From NCBI RefSeq assembly GCF_029892095.1, contig NZ_JARZAE010000004.1, positions 2,480,001 to 2,544,000 of the forward strand: a DNA stretch of 64,000 nucleotides. The letters are read 5' to 3'. Positions 8,446 through 18,100 of the stretch are shown in pieces. Every line of letters starts with the position of its first letter. The stretch's first letter is position 1. The stretch is from Kitasatospora sp. MAP12-44 (lineage in GTDB: Bacteria > Actinomycetota > Actinomycetes > Streptomycetales > Streptomycetaceae). The notes below the pieces were generated by a model. That model ran no database searches, was not told the DNA's origin, and saw nothing but the letters and a program-made list of their open reading frames with translations. Made by a program: the position numbers and the translations under genes.

Positions 8446-9552
8446 TTACGCGGCGGGGCGACCGGGGCCGGCGAGCGCGATGCTCCCGCTCCAGAGCGGG
8501 ACCACCGAGGGGTGCCGCAGGTCCGGCTCGGCGCCGAGGCCGGGTCCGGTCGGCAGGATCAGCCGACCGCAGTCGAACTGCTCGGCGCCGCCCAGCAGTT
8601 CGCCGCGCCAGGGCACCTCGCCGAAGGCGTACTCCAGCGGCTCGGCGGGCAACCGCGCCGCCAGGTGGGCGCTGTGCAGGGTGGCCACCGGTCCGGCCGG
8701 GTTGTGCAGCGAGACCCGGGCCGGCCCCGCGGCGGCGGCCAGCGCCAGGACGCCGGCCGGGCCGCCGGTGTGCTTGACGTCCGCCAGCACGATGCCCAGC
8801 AGGCCCGCCACAGCGGCGAGTTGCTCCGGATGGGCGGCGAACTGGCCGCCCGCGAGCGGGATTTCGGTACGGGCCCGCAGCTCGGCCAGCTCACCCGGGC
8901 GGTCGATGCCGATGCCGCCCTGCAGCCAGCCGATCCGCAGCTTGGCGAACGCGTCCAGCAGCTGGGAGAGTTCGGCCAGTGGCAGGCGCTGGTGGCAGTC
9001 CACCAGCAGCTCGGAGCCGTCGCCGACCGCCGCCCGCACCGCCTGCACCCTGGCCAGCCCCAGGTGGGCCAGCCGGTCGCCGCCGACGGTGTCGAAGGGG
9101 GCCAGCTTGACAGTGCGGAAGCCCGCCAGCACGGCGGCCTCGGCGGCGGCCGCGACCTCGGCGGGCGCCCGGCCGTGCGGCGAGCGGTCAAGGGTGGCGT
9201 AGAGCTCCACCTCGCGCGCCGAGTCGGCGCCCAGCCACCGCCAGAGCGGCTGCCCGGCCCGTCGCGCGGCCTGGTCGGCCTGCGCCTGGCGCAGCCCACC
9301 GAGCACCGTGGCGCGGGTGAACTCGCTGACGTCCGAAGGGCTTTCACCCCACGCGTCGAGCTGCTTTAGCACCCCGCCGATCGGCCCGGCGTCCGAGCAC
9401 TCGCCCCAGCCGCTGACCCCGTCGGAGTCCGTCAGCCGCAGCAGCAGCCAGTCGGTGCGGCGGCTGACGGCGCAGCGGTACAGCTCGGCCCGCTGCACAA
9501 CGGTGACGCCCGGCACACCCAGCACGCCCGTCACCCCCGGCCGGCCCGTCAC
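8446..9552 (-). CDS. Enolase-superfamily (mandelate racemase/muconate lactonizing-like) protein with altered active site
   Basis: The 368-residue protein has the capping domain plus TIM-barrel layout of the superfamily: VKLAPF with Lys149, DCHQRL with Asp185, a strand-4 WLQGG at 209-213, LAGGQF at 233-238, DVKHTGG at 258-264 and SLHNPAGPV at 281-289. In active members the second and third Mg ligands are Glu in wiEEP and aDE-type motifs; here the positions read Gln211 and Gln237, and the K-x-K second lysine is Ala151. It overlaps the ROK regulator by four bases (GTGA), so it is co-translated. Normal function would be sugar-acid dehydration or racemisation, but the substitutions make classical catalysis doubtful. 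Confidence 0.8.
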   Translation of the reverse strand: MTGRPGVTGVLGVPGVTVVQRAELYRCAVSRRTDWLLLRLTDSDGVSGWGECSDAGPIGGVLKQLDAWGESPSDVSEFTRATVLGGLRQAQADQAARRAGQPLWRWLGADSAREVELYATLDRSPHGRAPAEVAAAAEAAVLAGFRTVKLAPFDTVGGDRLAHLGLARVQAVRAAVGDGSELLVDCHQRLPLAELSQLLDAFAKLRIGWLQGGIGIDRPGELAELRARTEIPLAGGQFAAHPEQLAAVAGLLGIVLADVKHTGGPAGVLALAAAAGPARVSLHNPAGPVATLHSAHLAARLPAEPLEYAFGEVPWRGELLGGAEQFDCGRLILPTGPGLGAEPDLRHPSVVPLWSGSIALAGPGRPAA

Positions 9553-10838
9553 AGCATCCCCAGCGCGGCGAACGGCTCGGTGATGACCCGCTCCAGCATG
9601 GGCACCGCGGAGGAGCGCACCAGGGTGCGCGCGCCGAAGACCGCGGGCACGATGTCCCCGGCCACCGCCGACCCGCGGTGGCTGCGCAGCGCGACCTCGG
9701 CCCGCAGGTCGTCCAGGTACTCCTCGGCGACCAGGATGCCGCCGGCCAGCACCACCCGGCTCGGATTCAGCAGATCGACGATGGTGGCGACGGCCCGCCC
9801 GGCCCGCCGGGCCCGCCGGCGCAGCAGCTCCTGCGCCCGGACGTCCCCGGTGCCCGAGCCGGCCGGCCGCGCGGCGGCCACCAGCCGCTCCAGGTCCAGC
9901 CCGGAGCCCGCCGCTCCACCCCCGCCCCCGCCGCTGCCCTCACCCGAGCCGAGCACGCCGAGCACGCCGGCCGCGCGGGCCTGCGCCGCCAGCGCGATGT
10001 CACCGGCGGCCTCGCTCAGACAGCCGGTGCCGCAGCGCGGACAGCGCACCTCGGGGTCGTCGGTGGCGAGCAGGTGCTCGATGCCGCCGGCCGCCGCGCC
10101 CGGGCCGCGGTGCACGGTGCGGTCCACCACGATCGCCGCACCCTGCACATTGCCGATGAAGACCAGCACGAAGTCGTCGACCTCACGCCCGGCGCCGAAC
10201 CAGAGCTCGGCCCGCGCGATGGCCCGTACGGTCTGCTCCAGCACCACCGGCCCGGGCAGCCGCGCGCCGAGCAGGTCGAGCAGGTCGACGTCGTGCCAGC
10301 CCAGCGGGCCGTGCTCGACCACCCGGCCGCGCGCGCCGTCCACCCAGCCGCCGATGCTGACGCCGGTGCCGACCAGCCGGCGCTCGCCGAGGCGGTTGTC
10401 GAGCAGGGCCCGCACGCCGCGGACCGCCTGGTCAGCGATCGCCTGCGGGGAGGTGTCGGCCAGCTCGGCGTGCGCGAGCTCGCGCTCGGCGAGCACCCGG
10501 CCGTCCAGGCCGACCAGGCCGAAGGTGCTGCGCAGCACGCCGATGTGCAGGCCGAGCGCGACCGTACGGTCGGGGTCGACGCGCAGCGGCACCCGGGGGC
10601 GGCCCTGGGTGGGCTCCATCGGGGCGAGCTGGCCGAGCAGGCCGACGTCGATCAGCGTGCTGGTGAGCTTGGTGACGCTGGGCGCGGAGAGGCCGGTGTG
10701 CCGGGCGATCTCGGCGCGGGAGACCGGACCATAGGCGAGGACCGCGCGCAGCACGGCGGAGGCGTTGCCCTGGCGCATGTACTCGGCGCGCTGGCCTGGG
10801 GTGATCAGACCCTGGGGCTGGTCGTTGCGGACGTCCAC
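9549..10838 (-). CDS. ROK-family transcriptional regulator
   Basis: The GTG at 10838 follows GGAGG by eight bases and gives 429 residues. A winged helix-turn-helix lies at about 25-75 (VSRAEIARHTGLSAPSVTKL). It is followed by the ROK ATPase-like fold with the zinc motif CPRCGTGC (Cys266, 269, 273). The catalytic Asp of ROK kinases is replaced (LEQTVRAIARAE), as expected for a regulator. A Gly/Ser-rich insertion near residues 300-316 is unusual. ROK repressors sense sugars; the co-translated enolase-like gene and nearby amylase suggest a carbohydrate ligand. Its promoter shares a 12-base sequence with the amylase promoter. Confidence 0.9.
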   Translation of the reverse strand: MDVRNDQPQGLITPGQRAEYMRQGNASAVLRAVLAYGPVSRAEIARHTGLSAPSVTKLTSTLIDVGLLGQLAPMEPTQGRPRVPLRVDPDRTVALGLHIGVLRSTFGLVGLDGRVLAERELAHAELADTSPQAIADQAVRGVRALLDNRLGERRLVGTGVSIGGWVDGARGRVVEHGPLGWHDVDLLDLLGARLPGPVVLEQTVRAIARAELWFGAGREVDDFVLVFIGNVQGAAIVVDRTVHRGPGAAAGGIEHLLATDDPEVRCPRCGTGCLSEAAGDIALAAQARAAGVLGVLGSGEGSGGGGGGAAGSGLDLERLVAAARPAGSGTGDVRAQELLRRRARRAGRAVATIVDLLNPSRVVLAGGILVAEEYLDDLRAEVALRSHRGSAVAGDIVPAVFGARTLVRSSAVPMLERVITEPFAALGML

Positions 10839-10866
10839 GATGGCTTCCTCCTCTCCGGCACTGTAG

Positions 10867-10893
10867 CGCGAATCGCGACTTAGTTTCAGAAAT
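10867..10893 (-). promoter_or_regulatory. ROK gene promoter with palindrome and CTGAAAC box
   Basis: On the minus strand a CTGAAA box is followed 18 bp later by TACAGT, a plausible -35/-10 pair. Between them lies the palindrome CGCGA-A-TCGCG (10867-10877), well placed for autorepression. The 12-mer ATTTCTGAAACT (complement of 10882-10893) recurs at 13594-13605 in the amylase promoter. Confidence 0.45.
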
Positions 10894-11038
10894 TTAGACA
10901 GAATTCCCGGCCGAGACCCCGGTGGCACCCTCCAGTCCCCCGCGCCGCACGCCGCCGCTCTTTGGGGCGCTCCTACCAATGACGCGGGCCCCCCGGTCGG
11001 GGATCATCAGGGGACCGCCGCACCACGAGGAGCACCAC

Positions 11039-11782
11039 ATGCCGCAGCAGATCGCCGTCGTCACCGGGGCCGGCACCGGCGTCGGTCGCGCCGTGGCAAT
11101 CGAACTCGCCGCCGGTGGCTGGCAGTTGGCCCTGGCCGGCCGCCGCGCCGAACCGCTGCACGAGACGGCCGCCCGCATCGGCACCGCAGCCGCCGTGATC
11201 CCGACCGACGTCACCGACCCGGCCGCCGTGGACGCCCTGTTCGCCGAGGTCGCCGAACGCTACGGCCGGATCGACCTGCTCTTCAACAACGCCGGCACCT
11301 TCGGAGCGCCCGTCCCGCTGGAGGACCTGAGCTACCAGGACTGGCGGGCGGTGGTCGACCTCAACCTCACCGGCGCCTTCCTCTGCGCGCAGGCCGCCTT
11401 CCGCCAGATGAAGGGCCAGCGCCCGCAGGGCGGCCGGATCATCAACAACGGCTCGATCTCCGCCCACGTGCCGCGCCCGCAGAGCATCGCCTACACCGCC
11501 ACCAAGCACGCCGTCAGCGGCCTGACCAAGTCGCTCTCGCTGGACGGCCGCCCGTACCGGATCGCCTGCGGCCAGATCGACATCGGCAACGCCGCCACCG
11601 ACATGACCGCCGCGATGAGCACGGGCGTGCGGCAGGCCGACGGCCGGATCACCCCGGAGCCGACCATGGACGTCGCCGATGTCGCCCGGACGGTACGCCA
11701 CATGGCCGAACTCCCGCTGGAGGCCAACATCCAGTCCGTCACGGTGCTGGCCACCACGATGCCGTACGTCGGGCGGGGCTGA
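11039..11782 (+). CDS. Short-chain dehydrogenase/reductase (SDR)
   Basis: The ATG at 11039 follows GAGGAG by six bases and gives 247 residues, a normal classical-SDR length. The protein has the cofactor loop TGAGTGVG (9-16), NNAG (83-86), the catalytic Ser in NNGSIS (about 139) and YTATK (Tyr152, Lys156). Arg residues right after the second strand (LAGRR) favour NADP(H). The substrate is not evident; members with this C-terminus are often annotated as 3-oxoacyl-ACP reductase-like or sugar/steroid dehydrogenases. It is divergent from the ROK regulator and convergent with the amylase gene, whose stop codon lies four bases away. Confidence 0.92.
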   Translation: MPQQIAVVTGAGTGVGRAVAIELAAGGWQLALAGRRAEPLHETAARIGTAAAVIPTDVTDPAAVDALFAEVAERYGRIDLLFNNAGTFGAPVPLEDLSYQDWRAVVDLNLTGAFLCAQAAFRQMKGQRPQGGRIINNGSISAHVPRPQSIAYTATKHAVSGLTKSLSLDGRPYRIACGQIDIGNAATDMTAAMSTGVRQADGRITPEPTMDVADVARTVRHMAELPLEANIQSVTVLATTMPYVGRG

Positions 11783-11785
11783 ACG

Positions 11786-13534
11786 CTACGGCCGCCAGGT
11801 GTCGTTGAGCGACACCTCGCCGCCGGCCGGCACGGTGGCGGTGCGGTTGGCACCGGACTCCCAGGTCACCGCGCCGCTGGCGTCCTTGCGGAGGTACTTG
11901 TACTGGAAGGACGTTCCGGCCGGCAGCGGCACGTCCAGCTTCCACACCGGGTACGACGTCGAGGAGAGCGCCACTGCCTGGCTGGTGTTCCAGGCGCCGA
12001 GGGCCGCGTTGTCGCCCGACACGTAGATGTTCTGGCCGGGCACGGTGGTCGCGTTCACCGCGAACGACGCGCCGGTGGAGAGCGAACCGCCGCCCGGCGC
12101 ACCGACGTAGAGCGCGATCGCGTCCCCCGCGCCGACCGTCGCGGTGAAGGTGCCGTCGGAGGCCACCGTGTAGCTCGGTCCGGTGCAGCCGCCACCGGCC
12201 GGGTCACCGTGCTCGACGTCGCAGTAGCTGCCGGCCGGCAGCGAGGTCTGGAAGGTCTGGGTGACCGGGCCCGTCTCGTGGTTGAGCGCGACATAGCCCT
12301 TGTCGCCGCGCCCGAAGGCGATCGCGTTGTTGCCGTTGGACCACCAGTCGGTCACCGCGGTGCCCGCCACCGCGTTGCGGAAGCCCACCATGTTGGCGAT
12401 CTGCGGCCAGGCGTGCGTGCAGTTCCAGCCGTCCTGGTAGCAGGCGTTGACCGTGCCGCCGTTGGGCGGGCCGTCGTCGGTGCTGGTGAAGGAGTAGCCC
12501 GAGTAGATGTTGGGCGAGCCGTAGGTCTCGGCCAGCAGGAAGACGTTGGCGAGCGTGTAGGTGCTGCCGTAGGTGTAGTTGAGCGTGGAGCCGTTGCGCT
12601 CGGTGTCCCAGTTGTCGACGAAGGAGCGTGCCTGGCTGCTCGGCAGGTAGCCCCAGGAGGCACCCCAGGTGCTCAGGTCGGCGAGCTTGTCGGTGGTGAA
12701 GATCCGCTTGAGGTCGGTGCCGACCCGGAACTCGTCCACGTCGCCGGTGCCGGTGTACTCGGACGGCTGGATCGGCTCGCCGGCGCCGTAGATCACCTCC
12801 TGCACCCAGTAGGCGTTGGGGTTGGTCATCCTGGCCTTGATGGCGGCCAGTTCGGTGGCGGCGATGTGCTTGGCCGCGTCGATCCGGAAGCCGTCGACGC
12901 CCAGGCTCGCCAGGTCGTCGAGGTAGTTGGCGATGGTCTGCTGCACGTACGCGCTGCCGGTGTCCAGGTCCGCGAGGTTGACCAGTTCGCAGTCCTGGAC
13001 ATTGGTGCGGTCCTGGTAGTCGGTGATCGGCTGGCGGCAGGTGTGGAAGTCCTGGTCCTGGTAGAGGCCCGGGTAGTTGTACTTGCTGTACACCGTCCCG
13101 CCGGTGCCCGTGCCGGAGCCGGCCGTCATGTGGTTGATGACGGCGTCGGCGATCACCTTCACGCCGGCCGCGTGGCAGGTGCTGACCATGTGCTGGAAGG
13201 AGGTGCGGTCGCCGAGCCGGCCGGCGATCTGGTAGCTGACGGGCTGGTAGGAGGTCCACCACTGGCTGCCCTGGATGTGCTCCTCGGCCGGGGAGACCTC
13301 GACATAGCCGTAGCCCTTGGGGCCGAGCGTGTCGGTGCAGGCCTGGGCGACCGAGTCGAACTTCCACTCGAAGAGGGTGGCGGTGACATCCTTGGTGCCG
13401 GGCGGGGCGGCCTGCGCGGTGGGCGCGGCGGCGACACCGGAGACCAGCGAGAACGCGAGGGCGGTCGAGGCGGTGAGTGCGCTGGCGACGCGACGGGCCC
13501 GGCGGCCTCGGCGCGGCAGAACTGAGGTGACCAC
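11786..13534 (-). CDS. Secreted alpha-amylase (GH13) with CBM20 starch-binding domain
   Basis: The GTG at 13534 follows AGGAG by five bases and gives 582 residues. A basic, hydrophobic signal peptide ends near [10 protein letters not shown]. The GH13 catalytic domain shows region I DAVINH, region [11 protein letters not shown] (nucleophile Asp), region III EVIY and region IV FVDNWD, the wording of Streptomyces alpha-amylases. The final 95 residues are a CBM20 raw-starch-binding domain ending [12 protein letters not shown]. The enzyme hydrolyses alpha-1,4 bonds of starch outside the cell. Its promoter carries CTTGCAG/CTGAAAC repeats shared with the amylopullulanase gene. Confidence 0.95.
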   Translation of the reverse strand: MVTSVLPRRGRRARRVASALTASTALAFSLVSGVAAAPTAQAAPPGTKDVTATLFEWKFDSVAQACTDTLGPKGYGYVEVSPAEEHIQGSQWWTSYQPVSYQIAGRLGDRTSFQHMVSTCHAAGVKVIADAVINHMTAGSGTGTGGTVYSKYNYPGLYQDQDFHTCRQPITDYQDRTNVQDCELVNLADLDTGSAYVQQTIANYLDDLASLGVDGFRIDAAKHIAATELAAIKARMTNPNAYWVQEVIYGAGEPIQPSEYTGTGDVDEFRVGTDLKRIFTTDKLADLSTWGASWGYLPSSQARSFVDNWDTERNGSTLNYTYGSTYTLANVFLLAETYGSPNIYSGYSFTSTDDGPPNGGTVNACYQDGWNCTHAWPQIANMVGFRNAVAGTAVTDWWSNGNNAIAFGRGDKGYVALNHETGPVTQTFQTSLPAGSYCDVEHGDPAGGGCTGPSYTVASDGTFTATVGAGDAIALYVGAPGGGSLSTGASFAVNATTVPGQNIYVSGDNAALGAWNTSQAVALSSTSYPVWKLDVPLPAGTSFQYKYLRKDASGAVTWESGANRTATVPAGGEVSLNDTWRP

Positions 13535-13586
13535 GTTGTCTCCTGGATGGCTGGGTGGGGCAGCCGGATACGGCAAGTGACGCCTT

Positions 13587-13621
13587 CTGCAAGATTTCTG
13601 AAACTTGCAGGAAACTTTCAG
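13587..13621 (-). promoter_or_regulatory. Amylase operator: CTGCAAG/CTTGCAG inverted repeat plus tandem 11-mers
   Basis: CTGCAAG (13587-13593) and CTTGCAG (13604-13610) form a perfect inverted repeat with a 10-bp spacer. GAAACTTGCAG (13600-13610) is followed directly by GAAACTTTCAG (13611-13621), a tandem 11-mer with one mismatch. CTTGCAG direct repeats are the known hallmark of actinobacterial alpha-amylase/MalR-controlled promoters. The site lies 53 bp upstream of the amylase start, in the gap shared with the divergent sigma-factor gene. Confidence 0.65.
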
Positions 13622-13759
13622 CGCTGAACCTAGGCCTGCCTCAAGATCGCGTCAAGACTCCCGATGGCAACGGTTTGGCAGCGACCGGCGCGAGACCACC
13701 ACGGCGCTCGCGGCGTCTGATACCGGTGACGCCACGCCACCGCCCACCAGGAGATCCCC

Positions 13760-14278
13760 ATGCACGAGGTCCTCGGCTTCGATGAGTTCGCGGCCACCAG
13801 GGCGCGGCGACTCTTCCAGGTCGCGTATCTGATGTGCGGCGACTGGCACCAGGCGCAGGATCTGGTGCAGACCACCTTCTCCAAGCTCTACCCCGTCTGG
13901 GGCCGGATCCAGCGCGGTCGCGCCGAACCGGGCCTGGACGCCTACGCCCGCAAGGTCCTGCTGCGCTGCTACCTCTCGCACCGCCGGCTGCGGCGCTCCG
14001 GCGAGGTCGCGGTGGCCGAGGTCTTCGACGGCCCGGCGGACGCGGCGGACGGCGGCACCGAGAGCGACCTGCGGCTCACCCTGCTGGCCGCGCTGCGCCA
14101 ACTACCGCCCCGCAACCGGGCCGCCGTGGTGCTGCGCTTCCTGGAGGACTACACGATCGAGGCGGTCGCCGAGGCGCTGGACACCACGCCGAGCGCGGTC
14201 AAGAGCCTCAACTCCCGCTCGCTGAGCCGACTTCGGGAGATCCTCGGCGAGGACCGCGCACTGCTCTTCCAGTCCTGA
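13760..14278 (+). CDS. ECF RNA polymerase sigma factor, SigE-type subfamily
   Basis: This 172-residue protein has sigma region 2 (RLFQVAYLMCGDWHQAQDLVQTTFSKLY) and region 4 with the helix-turn-helix YTIEAVAEALDTTPSAVKS. That is the compact two-domain layout of the streptomycete SigE-family ECF sigma factors. The following gene, 27 bp downstream on the same strand, encodes a single-pass membrane protein with an extracytoplasmic domain, the usual place for an anti-sigma or accessory protein. Here that gene is frameshifted. The start ATG follows CCAGGAGATCCCC. Confidence 0.93.
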   Translation: MHEVLGFDEFAATRARRLFQVAYLMCGDWHQAQDLVQTTFSKLYPVWGRIQRGRAEPGLDAYARKVLLRCYLSHRRLRRSGEVAVAEVFDGPADAADGGTESDLRLTLLAALRQLPPRNRAAVVLRFLEDYTIEAVAEALDTTPSAVKSLNSRSLSRLREILGEDRALLFQS

Positions 14279-14305
14279 GCCCCAACGACCCCCAGGGACC
14301 GCACG

Positions 14306-15146
14306 ATGGAGCACGACCTCAGCAGACTGCTCGAAGAGAGCGTCCAGGACCTGACCCCGCCGGTGGCCGTGATGGTGGCCACCGGCACCTGGCTCGGCCG
14401 CCGCCGGCTGCGGCGCAGGCTGCAGGCGGCCGGCGCCGCCCTCGCCGTGGGCGCGCTCGCCACCACCGGCGTGCTGCTCGGCCTGAACAGGTCCAGCGGC
14501 GACTCGGTCTCCGCGTCAGCCCCGCCGGTGTCCAACGCGCCCGCCACCTCGGTGAACGCCGACCCGCTGGTGCCGTTCACCGAAGCCGGCGCGCTCAAGG
14601 TGCTGGTCGACCACCTGCCCCCCGGCGCCGCGCTCGACAACTACGACGACCACCGCAGCGTCCACGACACCCCCAAGACCAGCGTGGACCTCTCGGTCGA
14701 CTACGACGACGGCCACGGCGCCTCCACCATCCAGCTGAGCGTGCAGCACGCGGCGGCCGCGAGCGACGTCACCAGCTGCGCGTTCTGGCGCTCCGACCCC
14801 GACAACCCCGGCCCGGACAGCTGCACCGAGAGCCTCCTGGCGGACGGCAGCCGGGAGTTGACGGCCGTCACGCACCCGGACGGCGCGGGGTTCAGCTCCT
14901 CCTTCGTCGAGCTGGTACGCCCGAGCGGCGAGGAGATCCGGATCGACGCCTTCAACGGGACCGTCAGCGCCTTCGCCAAGGTGAACCCCCCGGGTGACCA
15001 CCAGGGCGGCGCCCGCGATCAGCCTCGCCACCGCCCAGCAGATCGTGCAGAGCCCGCTGCTGGGCTTCCAGATCCCGCAGTCGGTCGCCGAGGCCGGCGA
15101 ACGCCTGGCCGCCGCCGTCCCGCGCGCCCAGCAACCGGCCCAGTGA
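14306..15146 (+). pseudogene. Membrane partner of the ECF sigma factor, frameshifted
   Basis: The first frame encodes about 230 residues: a short cytoplasmic N-terminus beginning MEHDLSRLLEESVQDLTPP, one membrane helix around 42-62 (AAGAALAVGALATTGVLLGL) and an acidic extracytoplasmic domain. At about 14986-14996 the run CCCCCCGGG holds one base too many. Reading on one base later restores coding sense (VTTRAAPAISLATAQQIVQS and so on) to a TGA at 15144-15146, directly before a strong terminator. Without the shift the frame continues as unrelated low-quality sequence. No known anti-sigma motif is seen, so the partner role rests on gene order. The extra base may be a sequencing error. Confidence 0.7.
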
Positions 15147-15152
15147 GCAGGG

Positions 15153-15193
15153 CACGGCGGCCTGCTGCCGGGGGGGGGCAGCAGGCCGCCGTG
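15153..15193. terminator. Bidirectional intrinsic terminator
   Basis: A perfect 17-bp stem (15153-15169 with 15177-15193) closes a loop of seven G residues. It lies between the convergent sigma-partner gene and the amylopullulanase gene, so it can serve both. Like many streptomycete terminators it lacks a U-tract. Confidence 0.8.
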
Positions 15194-15198
15194 GCCGG

Positions 15199-18100
15199 TC
15201 AGTGCTGGACGAACACCGCCACCGTCCGGGCCGGCACGGTGAAGGTGCCGGAGGCCGGGTCGAAGGCGGACCGCTTCACCACCGGGTCGCCGCCGCCCGC
15301 CTGCGCCGGGTGCAGCGCCTGGGAGCTGCCGCGCAGCGCGGTGAGGGTCTGCGTCTGCTGCGACGGCGTGGCATTGAAGACCACCGTGAGACCCTTCTCC
15401 GCGCCGGGCAGCCCGGTCCCGTCCAGGTGCAGGGTGATCACCCCGGGGATCTCCCCGGGCGTACCCGAGAGCGGGTAGGACAACCGCTGCTGCACCTGCG
15501 CCGCCGTGGAGAGCGCGAACAGCGGCGAGGAGTGCTTGATCATCAGGAACGCCTGGTACTGGGCGCTCGCCGCGTCGATCTGCCCGCACCCCATGGTCAG
15601 TCGCGGGTCCGCCAGCAGGGTCCTGGCCACCGGCCACATCGACTGGTTGTCGGCCGCCATTGGCAGGCCGTGACCCCAGCCGTTGCCGTCCGCGCAGCTC
15701 CAGTGGATCGCGTTGAACCAGTCGCCGGAGTTGAAGGAGTTGCTGTCCAGCGACTTGGAGCGGAGCAGGTCGCTGCCCGCCTGGGCGAAGCCCGGGCCCT
15801 CGGTGAGCGCGGTGAGCGAGAGTCCGAGCGCCTGCATCCGGGCCCGGTCGTCCGGCGAGGTGGTGACCGGCAGCTTGTAGGCGAGCGCGTCGAACAGGTC
15901 GGTGTTGTCGTGCGCGTCAAGGTAGTTGACGGCGTCACCGGGTTCATCCGCATAGCCGGTGGGCGAGCCGCCGTAGTCGACTCCCGCGCCGGTGACGGTC
16001 TTTCCGGTGCTGTCGGTGAACGAGTAGCCCGCCAGGTCGCCGGTCAGGCCCACCTTGATCTGGTCCATCTGGTGCAGCAGCGCGGCCTTCTGCTGGTCGG
16101 GGGTCCCGTTCGCGGCCGAGCCGTTGGGGTCGGTGAACAGGCCCGAGGCGAAGCCCTGCTGCTGGGCGGAGGAGAGCATGAAGGTGCCGCCGCGGGCGGC
16201 GTCGCGCAGCCGGTCGTCGAAGGTGGCGATGCCGGTGCCGGCCATGTTCGGCTGGGTGGCCTGCACGAAGCGGGCGTTGTTCGCCACCACGCCGAAGTTC
16301 CAGCCCTCGCCGTAGAGGAAGAGCGAGGCGCCGTCGACGCCGTCCCGCTGCGGCGTCAACGTCCGCAGCGCGGACTGCACATCGAGCATGGTGGCCTTCG
16401 GGTCCAGGCCCATCAGGTCGAACCGGAAGCCGTCCACCTTGTACTGCCGGGCCCACGTCAGCACCGAGTCCACGACCAGCTTGTCCATCATCGCGTGCTC
16501 GGGCGCGGTGTCCGCGCAGCAACTGTCGGTGGTGACCGCGCCGTTGTCGCTCAGCCGCTGGTAGTAGCCGGGGACGATCCGGTCCAGCACCGAGTGGTCG
16601 TCCTGCCCGGCCGCCGCGGTGTGGTTGTAGACCACGTCGAGCACCACCCGCAGCCCGGCCTGGTGGATCGCCTGCACCATCTGCCGGAACTGCACCGTGC
16701 GCGCCGTCCCTCCCCCACCCTTCGGGCGGGAGGTGCCCCCTTGGTCGGTCGCGTACGAGCCCTGCGGCACGGTGTAGTGCAGCGGGTCGTAGCCCCAGTT
16801 GTAGGCGTCGTCAGCCTGCACCGCCGCCACGCAGGCCTGCTGCCGGTCGCTGTCGGCGGCCAGCGCGGCCAGGTCGCAAGGCGGCAGCTTCTGGTCGGCG
16901 GTGGGCGGGATGCTGGCGATGTCGAAGGTCGGCAGCAGGTGGATGGTGGTGACGCCCGCCTTGGCCAGTGCGCGCAGGTGCTGCATCCCCGCCGACTGGG
17001 ACTGGGTGAAGGCCAGGTAGGTGCCGCGCTCGGCGGTCGGCACCGTGCTGTCCGCCGCCGAGAAGTCGCGCACGTGCAGCTCCTGGATCTGCTGCTTGCC
17101 GACCGGGATCGGCTGCGGGCTGCGGCTCTGGTCCCAACCGGCCGGCTTGGTGGAGCGGTCGGCCAGGTCGGCGACCAGGCTGCGCCGGGAGTCGGCGGAG
17201 AGCGCGACCGAGTAGGGGTCGGTCACCAGGTTGGTGACCAGCTGCTGAACGCTCGGTGCCCAGACCTTGACCTGGTAGAGGTAGTACCTCCCGTTCAGCT
17301 GCTTGCGGTCACCGGTCAACGACCAGACGCCGGTCACGTCGTCGCGGCGCAGCGGCACGGTCTTCGGCGTCCCGCCCGTGGCGGCGTCGAAGAGCTGGAC
17401 GGAGACCTCGGCGGCGGTCGGTGCCCACAATGAGAGCGTGACCTTACAGTCGCTGTACACCGGACCGAGCGCGGCCTTGGCGGCCCCGCCCGCGTACAGC
17501 GCGTCCAGCACACCCGGCACCTGCACCCCGGTGGCGGCCAGCGCCGCGCCGCTGGGCAGGTGCTCGGTGAAGAGCAGCTGGCCGCGCAGCGCCGTGGCCA
17601 CCCGGCCGGTGTCGCGCGGGTCCACGCTGAAGGCGCGATAGCCCGCCAGGTTCGGGTACTTCGCGCGCTGGTCCGCCGTCAGGCCGCCGGCCACCGGGTT
17701 GAGCCGCAGCCAGTAGCCCGGCTTGCTGAGCACGCCCTTGTCGACGGTGATCCCGCCGGCCGGATCGTAGATCAGCTGCGCGCTGGTACCGCCGTTCAGC
17801 GCCGCGTCACCCGCGCCGTAGCCGGCCGGCACCGCCACCGTGGTGGCGTCGATCCACTGCGCCTTGGCCGTCGAGAGGTCGAGCTGCGAGCCGGTGCTCG
17901 CGACCTGCGGCAGCAGATACCCCGGCTGGCCGCCGAGCACCCACACCTCGTTGCCGTAGGTGGCCAGATCGAGGGACTGGTCGGCCGGCTGATCCTTGGT
18001 GTCGCCGTTGTGCAGGATGTAGCTGAGGCTGGTCGCGCCGGGCGCGAGCGGGACGTCGAAGACCTCCCCGAAGGCGTCCTTGCGGGCCGGCTGCAACGGG

